DNA from: Branchiostoma floridae
Taxonomy: Eukaryota; Chordata; Leptocardii; Amphioxiformes; Branchiostomatidae
Direction: 5' to 3'
Length of the DNA: 64,000 nucleotides
Assembly: GCF_000003815.2 (NCBI RefSeq)
Contig: NC_049985.1
Coordinates: 9,896,543 to 9,960,542 of the forward strand
Shown here: positions 12,501 to 34,857 of the stretch, piece after piece
How the letters are laid out: every line of letters begins with the position of its first letter
Numbering within the stretch: the first letter of the stretch is position 1
Position numbers and translations under genes: made by a program
Notes under the pieces: model-generated
Seen by the model: the letters and a program-made list of their open reading frames with translations, nothing else
Databases searched by the model: none
Told to the model about the DNA's origin: nothing

Positions 12501-14441
12501 ACCTGCCAGGACCCCAGCGGGTGTGACGATGGTGGGTGTGTTCTGATGATGGAACTTAAGAAAAAGGATGGCTAGATTGATTCAGTGTTAGCTCACAGAA
12601 AAGGTGATCAACCACCTGTTGCAGGAAATATAAAAAAAGGCCAGTATAACTTATTCTCAGTCACGCATTCACTGGTCTTGACCGAAAAGGGAGAAATAAT
12701 GTCTTATCTAAAACTTTACAGATGTCAAGGAGCAGATTGCTGTCTTTTGCATGTAATGTTGTAAACCATGGTTCACTGTCAAGTGTTCAGAACTTTAAAA
12801 GAGCAGGACCTGGTGCATTGAACTTGTACATGTATATGTATATAGCGTTTGTATCTTTTGGTCCTTCTGTTAAAACCAGTGGGAGAGTTGCTTTTCATCA
12901 GAGGTAAAAACCTTACGGTGACATCATTTCAGATCACGTCCCACCCATCCACGTGTACTCCCATGATGAGGGTATTGCAGTGATAGGAGGCCCCGTGTAC
13001 CGGGGATGTTACATACCCAGCCTCAGGGGGAAGTACCTGTATGCTGACTACACAGGGTATGTGACATTCAGCGCTATGTGCTAAAAATGTTCACACAGAA
13101 CTGAACAGTGTGATGAATAAATACTACTGTAGGTTACAATCCCTGAAGATCCAAACATTTTCGGACAGCCGAACTTAGCAATGGCTAGGCACATATTGAA
13201 GGGACATGGAGAATATAGCTACTGAAAACAGGTGTAATGAAAAAAAAGTATGTTTGTTGTTTCTCCTGTAATCCCTCTGGTATACTTCCTATGTTAGAGA
13301 AGAACAGACCTTTTAGGTTTGTAACAAGGAGGAATGACGTTTGGTTTGTAACTAGGGCTGGGTATCGGTACAGCATACCGGTACAAAACCGGTTTTTCTT
13401 ATTGGACCGGTCCAGAAAAACCGGACCTGAAAAAATTAGGCGGACTGGATGTTGGACCAATTAGAAAATTAACAGATTATTTCATAAGGCATTCACACGT
13501 TTTGGCGCTTGCAGTGGAAGAAAAGAAAACAAGAGTGAAGTAGAGTAGAGTTTATAGTAATTTCAACCAAGTTTTACAGACATCGTACTGGTGCAGTTAG
13601 CGTTGTAGGATTTTAAAACGCCAGTGTAGGTCTAATACTCCACCAAACAGATTTCTTTGTAGTGAAATGGACCATTGGTATGAGTCATACTGAATCAGGT
13701 CCAGGTTCAGGTCCGGACCTGGACCTGATCCTTTGGACCTGAACCGGACCTGGATTTTCTGTACCGGTACCCAGCCCTATTTGTAACTATAAAAAAATCT
13801 ATATTTCAAGAGTTCATATTTATACAGTTGCATTTTCCTTTTATCTTCCCCACAGAAAGCTGTTTTACCTGAAGGAACAACAGAATGGTTCATGGACGAA
13901 TGCAGCCCTCTGCGTTGGGGACAACAGTGTGTGTAAAACCAGCAGTCAGCAGTCCTGGGGAGCTGCTAACTACTTCATCCTCGGGTTCGGACAGGATGTC
14001 TCAGGTCGGAATAAATGTTTACTTACATTGTGATAAAGATAATTTTTGTTCCATCACTTCCTGAAGAAAATTGAGGCTGGCAACACCATTCCAAACTTGA
14101 CCCTGGAGGTGTGGAGACCTGCAAGTTTTGCCCAGTATGAAATTGACAATTGACCTCAACGAATTGACTCCAAATACAATGTACCTTTTATCATCATATA
14201 TCAAAAATTCATCTTTGTCTTATCTTCTGATGGACGGGAAGGACATTAACATTTCTTCTTGTTTTGTTGCCGTACAGGTGAGACATACCTGTTGACTACC
14301 CTCAACCCAAGTGCGTCTCAGCCCCTTGGGAAGGTCTTTAAGATTGTGGACCCAAAGTCTCCAGTCAGTGTTGCACCTGCGCTGCAGCTGTCTGCCTTAC
14401 TGCTGCTCATCACACTTCTTTTCCTGAAGGATTTCATCTAG
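9516..14441 (+). CDS. HHIP-like protein: single glucose/sorbosone-dehydrogenase-type beta-propeller domain
   Basis: Seven exons: 9516-9956, 11196-11341, 11787-11962, 12391-12531, 12933-13056, 13856-14004 and 14278-14441. They sum to 1341 nt (446 aa) with all phases matching. The start at 9516 gives a signal peptide ([20 protein letters not shown]). An upstream in-frame ATG at 9474 would bury it. Family motifs follow in order: [77 protein letters not shown] and [14 protein letters not shown]. The protein ends in a hydrophobic tail ([13 protein letters not shown]) like a GPI-attachment signal or a terminal membrane helix. HHIP binds Hedgehog ligands through such a propeller, but HHIP/HHIPL proteins also carry an N-terminal cysteine-rich Fz/folate-receptor-like domain and, in HHIP, EGF repeats. 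Both are absent here, so Hedgehog binding is not implied. Several N-glycosylation sequons are present (NIT, NVT, NSS, NGS). Intron 1 carries an ultra-short palindromic insertion and intron 5 a hAT-type MITE. Confidence 0.92.
9974..10013. mobile_element. Ultra-short palindromic insertion, copy 1, with 9-bp direct repeats
   Basis: A 22-bp near-palindrome (9983-10004), starting AAGGACGTTATA and ending TAACGTCTTT, is flanked by perfect 9-bp direct repeats GGGTCATGC (9974-9982 and 10005-10013). One base spoils the symmetry (CTTT for CCTT). It sits 26 bp downstream of the exon-1 boundary of the HHIP-like gene. Related copies lie at 57012-57030 and 62658-62677. Confidence 0.8.
13345..13787. mobile_element. 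hAT-type MITE in intron 5 of the HHIP-like gene
   Basis: The 427-bp element (13353-13779) begins TAGGGCTGGGTATCGGTACAG-like and ends with the inverted form CTGTACCGGTACCCAGCCC-TA. It is flanked by perfect 8-bp direct repeats TTTGTAAC (13345-13352 and 13780-13787). TAG-starting inverted repeats with 8-bp target duplications are diagnostic of the hAT superfamily. The interior is rich in ACCGG and GGACCTG words near both ends and has no transposase frame, so it is non-autonomous. Confidence 0.88.
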
Positions 14442-16077
14442 AAAGGAGTTTTAGATAATACAGCAAGAGATTTGTTGCTACATGACAAAACCTAGACACA
14501 AGAGCTTTTATGATGATAGATCTATCTAGTTGTCAATAAATGTTGTGTAAAAGTGCCCCTAAAATAGTACATGTATTATGATTTGTCTCATTTGTTGCAG
14601 ATGTAACCAAGGAAATATTGCATAAATCTATCCTTTCATGTTCTTGTCACTTATAATTTCTGCATGTAACATTAAGATCATGTTTATATTTGAGCCATAG
14701 AATTTTTTCTATGACCATTCAATGCTATGTTGTAGTGTGCTACAAAAGACACACAAGCAGAGGGTGATTTTCATGCTGTGAATTCTCTTTAACAATACAT
14801 CATATAAAAGGAAATGGCAATATTGATATTGCACAAGTTCTGTCAACATGTTCTTTTTTTTGCTACAAACACATTGTATTGAAAAGCCATCTTCCATTAC
14901 ATCTTGAAATGTCTTTATAGTACATGTAATATGTTCCTTACACAGGAAGTTTTCCTTTCCACATACATTTTCCAATGTGAATGTGATCATAGTAATTTGG
15001 ACTAAATAAAAGGATTTTGTGACTGTTTGTATCTTTAACAGTTGTTTTTTGTTGTCCACTTACTTATGATCACCCTGAAAAACATGATGAAAATCATACC
15101 AGATGCAACTACTGTTGAGGTGCAAACATTATGCCACATGTCAACTTTGTTCCAATTATCAATCTGGCATTAATTTGGCATCAGAAACTTCTCTTTGAGG
15201 TAAAGAAATGCTTTTAGAGATTATCAGTCTGTTTAATATTCAGAGGGTTGCATGACAATTATCACAGCATTTGACTGGTTATTAAGATGCATGACAAGTG
15301 TAATACTGGATGATATCATATATGACAGAACATTCAATATACATGCAACATTCACCTCCCTGTAGAAAGGGCTCTCCATATGGCAGTGTAATTCAAAGTT
15401 TAACAGTCAGGGATGTATTAATGATCACAACGTAATCACTACCATTGTAGCACCATTATTACAACAATATAATTTGGAATGTTATCACCGACATCTTCAT
15501 CTTACAAACATTTCAAACAACCCAGAATTAATTTTGAACATTTTGTGCAGGTTTTACAACAAACTTTTGAACTGATACAGAAAAGCGAAAGGAAAGTCAG
15601 GATACCACCACTATCCAGGCCTTTCTTGATATTCATAAAAAGGCACAACCACTGGCACCACAATAAATCTTCTAAGTACTATTTATAAAATTTGATATAA
15701 ATCTGTACAGACATCTGTTGGTTAATATGGTATTGACTGCTATACTCTTTAGAAGTCAATCCTTTAGCACAATGTGTTAATTTTACCAGATTAAAAGACT
15801 CAATGTGTAACATAATATTTTTCTATATCAAACAATAAAATCTTTCTAGATGTACAATAAAATTGTACATGTTGGCCAGATTTGTCTCAGCAGCTTGAAA
15901 CTTTACCTGGGTCCCTGTAATGAATGTCTTCATATCAACATTTTACTGACCTACAAAAATACAGACTGGTAATTTCACCACATAGAGTTCAAATCAACAT
16001 GATTGGGAGATCTAGAAAATGTCTAATAGGACTCTGACCCTACCAATATGAAACATTATACAAAACAAGGAAATACA
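14442..16077. other. 3' UTRs / intergenic between the HHIP-like and SLC36 genes
   Basis: AATAAA signals at 14535 and 15005 (plus strand) are candidate poly(A) sites for the HHIP-like gene. The remainder is AT-rich, shows no coding signal, and probably includes the 3' UTR of the convergent minus-strand transporter. Confidence 0.45.
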
Positions 16078-27093
<11,016 letters not shown>

Positions 27094-27476
27094 CCACTGC
27101 GATCAGGCCCGCTAAACCCGCTATAAAGGGCCTCACAGCTCGATCACGAGCTCATGTGAACAAACAACCTCATAATATTCTGGACATGTCAGCTGATGAG
27201 GTCATTCTGAGTAACACAGTGTGGGTCAATAAACCCGGAAATGGTCTAAACCATATGAAGGTAGGGGTTTAAGTTCTGTAGATAGGCTAAAAAGGCATAG
27301 GAATTACTTATTTTTGTCAAAAATCCCCTTATATAATGAAATTAGCATAACATGTACATGTAATAACAACTAATATTTATTTTGATAGTAATTCAATCTT
27401 TTAATTTTTCCAGAGGAATGTTGCATCTAAAAGTTTAACCCCTATATCAAAATGTCATTTAGAAAGACCCACCAAC
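27094..27476. promoter_or_regulatory. Shared divergent promoter region, SLC36 gene (minus) / REP gene (plus)
   Basis: Only 383 bp separate the two start codons. No TATA box is obvious. The REP start codon lies in CAACATGGCGGACG, a YY1-like word overlapping the ATG. Bidirectional transcription is inferred from geometry alone. Confidence 0.55.
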
Positions 27477-30400
27477 ATGGCGGACGAGCTGCCTTCCGAA
27501 TTTGATGCGATTGTTTTGGGCACTGGTAAGCCGTAGATTTATGACTATTTCTCCTGTTTTCGAAAGCAGAAGTAGAAGGAGTAGCCCAGAATCTGAAATA
27601 CCATGTTTTATGGCCGATGTTTCCTTAATTTCGGAAACTAACGAGAATGAAATCTACTCTACTCTATCTACTCTTTTCCCTTCTACCCTTGTCCCCACCC
27701 AAAAATTGTGTGCTTGTGGTATTATAATAAACTATAGAAAATTCTTTGGTTTGTGTATATGATTTTATTGTTATTCTTAGGAGCTAGCTATATGTCAAAT
27801 TGCAATTTTTTAAAGTTGTATATTTGCGTATGTATCTTGTACATGCATCATTATGAATTCATTGCAGTGTGACAATTTTGACCAATAATTTGTTGTTGAA
27901 GAAATCATATTATCGGATACGACATTTGTTTTAAAGGTGTGAATATTCACCCTGTATAGATTTGAACACATTTTGTATTTATGATGATTTATTTTTTCAG
28001 GGATGGCAGAGTCCATCCTAGCTGCTGCCCTGGCCCGCTGTGGACAGAAAGTGCTGCATTTAGACAGGTGGGTGGGCATAGATTTCATCATTCAACCATA
28101 TTGATGAAAATCAATGTAATATATATGTAACCATGCTTGATGAATCAGTTAGAATACTGACTTTAATATTGATCAGGGATTTCAGATGCGCAACATCAAG
28201 GATTGAACTATGAAATATAATGTAGAAGCCAGTTAATTGCACACCGGATAATCGCACACTTCTGTTAATTGCACGAAATCCCCAAATCCCATGGTGGTAA
28301 GGTTCAGCTTAATAACTTCGCTTTGTTGCACCATTTGGATAATTGCACGAAATACACTGGCAAATGGGGTGTGCAATTAAGCGGCTTCCACTGTACTGTA
28401 AATGCAGAAAGGTTCGCGGTGGTTTTATGTTCGCAGTTTTCTAAATTGAAACCACCTTGAATATTTTTCCTTGGCAGTAAAAGACTACAGTGCATGGTGC
28501 TACTGCAAAATTAAAACCACTGCAATTGTCAAACAGTCCTTTTTCCCGCTACTGCAAAATTAAATCCACGCAAACTTAAATGCATTTACAGTATCGCATC
28601 TATATTTTTCTGATAGTTATAATGAAATTGGGTTTGTTCTCTTGCAGAAATGATTACTACAGTGGGGGCTGGGCCACCTTCAACTGGGATGGCCTACAGC
28701 GCTGGATCACCAGACAGACAGTGGGTTCCATGGTTATACACTCTAAGTCTTATACTATGATCCTGACATACTGCTACTTTCATTCATGATACCATGTCCA
28801 GACTGCTCATGATAGTAATACTCAGGCACTCTATTAATAAAAGTCCAGGAAATATTTTAATAAATGATAGTATGTCAATGTAGGAAGTATAACGCTACAT
28901 TTTGTCAGAACTGTAGCTATTCATCTTTCAACTTAGATGGTTGAAATGAAGGAATAATGATCAAAGTCTTCACTGAATTTGTGTCAATGTTCAGTCTCCA
29001 ATGTTATTCTCATTGTTAGATTTTGGGCTTCTTTGAGGCTTCTTTTTTTATTGCAACTTTTCATTTATGTACTAATTAATCTTCAGACCACTGGGTAGCC
29101 TTTAGCTTTTTGTGCTTTATTATAGTACTATGACATGATAATGTGATTGCGTATATGTTGCATTGGATTACTAGTAATTCAATTTGACCCCTGTCCTTTC
29201 CAGCACCCAGCTGTTCAAGCAATGAATGAGGCAGAAGGGACCAAACCTGTGGAATGTTCCAAGTTGGAGGAGGGGGAGTCAGCTCTGTCAGTCCCTCAGC
29301 AGGCAAATACCATCTCCAACTTAGAGATGTTTACTTATGTCAGGTAAGAATAATGCACCCTCTCACAAGTTGTCTCAAAGTGTAGGGATGACATCCTATT
29401 GCAGTCACATAAGCCTTCCTTCGTTTGACAATCATGCACCAATTGGCCATTGTAGGCTCTTAGATCATGTAATTTGGCCTCAATATAGAGTAAAGAAAGC
29501 TTTCTTTCAGTTAGTAATATGCATTCTCATTTAATGCCTCTTCTAGAGAAAAAGCAGAAGAACCCCCACCTGAAGAGAAAGAAGCACAGGAGGTAGTGAC
29601 TGACAAAGAAGAGGGACAGACATCAGGAGCAGAGGAAATCCAGCAGCAAATTCATACTACAGAAGATTCAGAACAAGCTACAGGTTTAGGTGAATCCCCA
29701 GCTGATGCTACACCTGAAGAATTGGCTAAAGAAACTGAAAGTGATGACAAAAGTGATGACAGGTGTGATGAAAAAAAGGAAGACAGCCCAGAAGAAAAGA
29801 AACAACAGGAAAAACAAGATGGCCTGGAGGAAGAGAAGCAAGATAGCCAAGAAAAAGGAACACTTGAGAGCCCAGCACCAGCTAGCAGTGTTGTTCAACA
29901 GGAAAAGGTTCAAGAAAAATCAGAGCCTCCAAAGAAAATGGAACCTAAGAAATGGAGCATGGATGACATTCACAAGGAGTGGAGGAGGTTCAACATCGAC
30001 CTCTCTCCTAAGGTCAGTAAATTAACATTGTTATTGCCAGCAGGGCACAAAATTTTCTTTATGTTGCCTACCATAATGCAAGCCCTTACAAACTTACCTG
30101 CTATTTTTGAAGCATTTCTTTGAATACTCAAGCCAATCTTCCTGCCTTGAAGTCTACTTGATTGTTGTGCATAGCATTTTATGGTTGACAGCATGAGGTG
30201 AATTAAAGAGCAAAGCATAACTTTACAACAAATTAAACATAACCATCAAACAGGGCTAAATTTCCCTCATTCCCATTCTTATCATACATGTATAAGACAG
30301 CTATTTGTTTCTCCATTCCCCAGATGTTGTTTGGGCGAGGTTCCCTGGTGGAGCTGCTCATCACCTCCAACATCAGTCGGTACTGTGAGTTCAAGGCTGT

Positions 30401-33400
30401 TAGCAGGATCCTGACTCTGCTGAATGGGCAACTGGAACAGGTGAGACAATTGGGAACCACAAAATGTGCAAATGCTGCACTTCTGATAAATCATCTCCGA
30501 AACAAGGATGGATAGTTTTGCCATTGGTTTGTGAAAGTGTTGTAAAGTGTGAATAATGGGAACGCAGTAGTGTTAAGTACAGATAACGCAAATACACAGC
30601 CGTACATGACGTACATGACGAGTACTAGACAGTCATCTGATTTGATTTCCCCAGGTGCCGTGTTCGCGAGCGGATGTGTTCAGCAGTAAGTTTGTGACCG
30701 TGCTGGAGAAGCGGATGCTGATGAAGTTCCTGACCTTCTGTGTGGAGTATGAACAGCATCCAGAGGAGTACCAGGGTAAGTCTTATCAAGTTACGCTACA
30801 TGAATCAAATTTGTTTGTTATCATCTTTAAAAGAAATATGGACTAGAAAAGTAACAGGAAAGCAGAGACAGTATCTGATTTTCAGAAATAATGTATCTGT
30901 CCTTCTAGCAGCATTACTGGCTAGCCATGAGTCAATACATTTGCTGGTAATGGTAACTTTTTCTCCCACAACACATGGTGTCAGAAGTGTTAGTTGTTAC
31001 AGTACCCTATTCTCCATACTCCAGGCTGGGAGGAGAAGCCTTTCTCAGAGTACCTGCAGTCCCGACAGCTGACTCCAAACCTGCAGCACTTCATCTTCCA
31101 TGCCATCGCCATGGCAACAAGAGATGCCACAACTCTGGAGGTAATACAATGTTATTAAGTTTGATGTACAACTGTCCAAACTATTTTTTTGTTATTTGAT
31201 TTTAAAAGGATTTTACCAGTATACTCCCAAACACAGTAATTTGAATTCATTTACCCATACATGCATTTTCATGAGGATGGTTAACCACTTGACTTTAGAA
31301 GAAAGGAGGTTTTCACAGTGCATTAAGTTTGCAGTTGAAACAATACTCAGATTCACTAATTATACAATGGGAACATATTTTCACTGTCATGGTTACAGTA
31401 ACCAAGATAGAGTAGATTTTAATGTGTGTCTTGTTTTCCTGCAGGGTTTGAAGTCCACCCAGAGGTTTTTGCGGTCCCTTGGTCGCTATGGCAACACACC
31501 ATTCCTGTGGCCTCTGTACGGACCAGGAGAGCTACCTCAGTGCTTCTGCAGGTCAATATTTAACCTTTAGCCTTTCCCCCATCAGTTTATCTCTAGGCAG
31601 ATATTGGGGGATAAGTCATACCCCTTCCAATCAATTTTCTTTGTCAGAAAAACAGGGCACCCAGAACCATATCAATTTACAGTCTCAACATCTGCTTGGA
31701 AATTGATTTCAGTCCCCAGTGACAGCTTTTGACCTGCAGAGTAGCAATTTTTGTAGGTTACAGTGCAGTCATATTTGTTGTAGATCACCATGCAATTTTG
31801 AAATCACAGAATTTTTAAGCAGGCTGTGACAGAAACAACCACCAAAAAGGATCTAAAACAGTGTTTTCCATAACAAGACAGCAGAATTTTACAGGACATA
31901 TGCAGAGTTATCCACAAGTTACCTTCAATTTGCTATAGTATGACATATGTGACCAGGCCCTTAGTCAAACTAACCTGCTCCTTCTACAGGATGTGTGCTG
32001 TGTTTGCTGGTATCTACTGTCTCCGAAGAGCTGCCAGGGAGTTGATCATCGACAAGGATAGTAACAAGTAAGACATTTGTTTGTCGTCCCTCTCTATTTA
32101 TTCAATTTTGGTCGAAGATTTCTGTGATTCTTTGGTGAAATATGTGTTCAATGTTGTTTTATTGTGTTCTAGGTGTAAGGGTATTGTCTGCACAGAAGGA
32201 CAAAGGATCAGCTGTAGGTGAGTCAACTAACATCACATATATAGAAACTATATATGACTAGATGACTGACTGATATGACTAGACTAGCAGCTTAAGATAA
32301 GCCTTGAACAGCACATTGGTGTAGGGTTACCAGTACATTGAAAGAATATCATCAGCGTCCACGGAAATGCAACACAGTGTCAAATCGCCAAATTGTTTGC
32401 TACCTCAAGCTGTGGATAAATTGCCCAGTACTTTAGTGAGGACACAGGGCATAACTTGTGGGTTTACAGCTGAAAATTTTCCATCCTTTCAGGTGGATGG
32501 TGATGCAAGGCAGTTACGTGCCCCACATGTGCAGAAAACCTGATCCTCCTGTTGGGTAAGTCACAGTTCAGTTCAGCAATATTGACCATGATCTGTCTTC
32601 CAGTGCATATGTACATTGTGAATTTGAGGTACCGGTAGTAAGCCTGTACAAACTGTATCAAATGCCACTGTGACTTTGGCTTATTTACAGAACTATTTTT
32701 GTTTGTACTTGTTATGATTTAGCCAGAGTATTATATCAAAGAACTATCTGCACTATTCAACCAGTATGATTACTCTTCAACATAACACACCAGATTCTCA
32801 GAAATGCTTTAGTTGCTTGTCTTATGATATGGAACAAATTCCCACACCTATCATTTCATGTCTACATGCAACTTCTAGAGTTTTGATGGCGACTGTCTGA
32901 CTTTTGTGTCTCAGGTCTGTATCCAGAGGCATCTTCTTTACAGACAGATCCCTGAAGGCTTCAGAGAACGAGCAGGTACTGAACACATCTTTGTGATTAT
33001 CAAATCCATTTTATATTTGTTTCTTGAAGATGAATTTTTGTAATGTACCTGGACAGGGTAACAGTCTAAATGCCTCTCCATTTACAGACTCTTTGCACTC
33101 TGAGAATGGCAAATTAGTATGTAATAATAATCCATTTTTGTCTACATGTGGATGAAATGTTTTGATCAACATTTGAAGGGCACGTCTTGTTGTATTGGTG
33201 ATTTCATGTATGGATTTAATTGTTGTTTGTCACAGATCACCCTGCTGTCCATTCCACCAGTAGAGGGCAGCAACTTCCCAGTCAGAGCTGTGGAACTGGG
33301 AAATGGGGCCTCAGCCTGTCCTAAGGGCATGTGTAAGTACAGTGTACATGTAACTCTGCATGGGAGTGTGTGTGTGTGTGTGCGTACTTTGCACGGGTAT

Positions 33401-34857
33401 CACTTGAGACTGTCCATCAATGAACAATGACAACTTGACTCCATGACTTTGTTTTGTGTGTGTGTTTGTGTGCCTGTTTGTAAAATGACAATTTGGTAGT
33501 CTAAAAACCTTTTTTTCTGTACATGTTGGTAAATACTGCTCATGCCTCTCACAGTTGTTGTTCACCTGACAAGTCAAGGCACTGGTTCTGCCAAAGCTGA
33601 CCTCCAGCCCGCAGCTGAGAAGTTGTTCCAGCCTCTGGATGGTGGTAGGTTTTCTAACCTGTGTCCCCAGTTGATGAGCTTTTGCCACATTCATAGATTG
33701 CCAGAAGGTCACCGAATGAGATATTGCCAGGGACTGGAACATATTTGTCACCTGAAAATCTACCCATCACATTGGATGGGTCTTGAGGACCTGTGAACTC
33801 TAAAAATTACGTAATGACTGAGAGAACACCAGGCATATTACTGCCAAAAATGTCACTTAAAGCTGGCAGACTGATCGGCTAATCAATTTCCTTTACTTCA
33901 GCTTGAACATTTTGTTAATCCACTTGTTAATTTCACTTGTCAAATTGTTTCAAAGAAAAGTATGCTGAGCAACCTCAATTTCAAGCACTGTTTGCAGTCT
34001 GTACACTGTAGAGCATACATTCTATGATGGTAACACATTGATTTTCTTTTTGTCCACACAGAAGATGCAGACACAGAGTCAGACAGACCCAAAGTGCTGT
34101 GGTGTGTGTACTTCAACCAGCTGGACACCACAGACTGCGATCCCAGCAGCCTCTACACAGGGCTGCCTGAGAACATTGTGGTCACATCTGGGCCAGGCGT
34201 GGATCTGGGGTACGAGCAGGCAGTACAACAGGTAAAACAATGATTTTAATATTTATGTACCAGTTTGATATTTGTCCACTGTGAACTGTTTACTCAATAA
34301 AGTGTGTTACATGTACTAGAGAAGATTAAAAAAAATGCAGTACAACAGGTATATTTTGTCAAGAAACACTACATTTTTAGGAGTTTAGTAAACCTCTTTG
34401 CCTTCTTTGTTGTACAGGAATGCTGTTTAGCTGTCTATAGTGGTAACATCCAATACAAATGGTTTGTGATGCATGCTTATTTCCTCTGTTTGTTTCTGAC
34501 CAGGCAAGAAGCCTGTTTGAGCAGATGTGTCCAGGGGAAGAGTTTCTCCCCGCAGCCCCTAACCCTGAGGACATCATCTATGAGGACGATGATGGTTACA
34601 AGTCCGGCGAGGCCCCCAGCAGCTCCGACAACTCCGAGGAAAATGGGAACGACAGCGAGTGGAAACCCGACCAGGAGAAGCTGGACGAAGGAGTCGCGGG
34701 CGCTAGTAATGAAGTATCCCAGGATGCAGCAGGAGAGGGAGCTCAGGGTGGGGATGAGGGGCTGCCACAGGGAGGGGGCGAGGAAGTCCCCCAGGGTGGG
34801 GAGGGTACAGGTGATGCAGAGGCAGCAGCAAAGGATACACAGGAGGCTGAAATGTAA
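27477..34857 (+). CDS. CHM: Rab escort protein (REP; component A of Rab geranylgeranyl transferase)
   Basis: Seventeen exons: 27477-27525, 28001-28067, 28648-28720, 29204-29343, 29547-30012, 30324-30440, 30655-30775, 31025-31140, 31445-31551, 31990-32067, 32173-32217, 32493-32555, 32915-32975, 33236-33332, 33555-33644, 34062-34231 and 34504-34857. They total 2214 nt (737 aa). REP presents newly made Rab GTPases to the geranylgeranyl transferase and delivers them to membranes. It belongs to the GDI/REP superfamily. Family motifs seen: [79 protein letters not shown] and the C-terminal [20 protein letters not shown]. It is longer than vertebrate REPs (about 650 aa) because exon 5 adds an acidic, Lys/Glu-rich disordered insert of about 130 residues, and the tail is Glu/Gly-rich. 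No CaaX box is seen, as expected for REP. A poly(A) signal is near 35570. Confidence 0.95.
28218..28395. mobile_element. Tc1/mariner-pogo-like MITE in intron 2 of REP (first of two)
   Basis: The 174-bp element (28220-28393) has imperfect inverted ends: GAAGCCAGTTAATTGCACACC on the left and, inverted, GAAGCCGCTTAATTGCACACC on the right. It is flanked by TA (28218-28219 and 28394-28395). ATTGCACGA words recur inside. TA duplications and CAGTGGAAGCC-like ends suit Tc1/mariner/pogo. Confidence 0.7.
28394..28593. mobile_element. Tc1/mariner-like MITE in intron 2 of REP (second, abutting)
   Basis: The 196-bp element (28396-28591) begins CTGTAAATGCAG and ends TGCATTTACAG, between TA dinucleotides. 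The left TA is shared with the neighbouring element at 28220. Subterminal words GCGGTGGTTTTA and TAAATCCACGC mirror each other. The same family recurs in the last intron of PWP2 (about 50959-51163). Confidence 0.72.
31745..31965. repeat. Dispersed repeat, copy in intron 9 of REP
   Basis: Shares AAGCAGGCTGTGACAGAA (here) with AAGCAGGTTGTGACAGAA at 57281-57298, and TATGTGACCAGGCC with TATGTGACCAGACC at 57406-57419, in the same order and spacing class. Likely a diverged MITE family. I cannot define its ends here. Confidence 0.5.

Noticed and set aside
33311-33751. 146-codon minus-strand frame across REP exons 14-15
   Set aside because: It is the antisense shadow of the REP exons plus a TG microsatellite.
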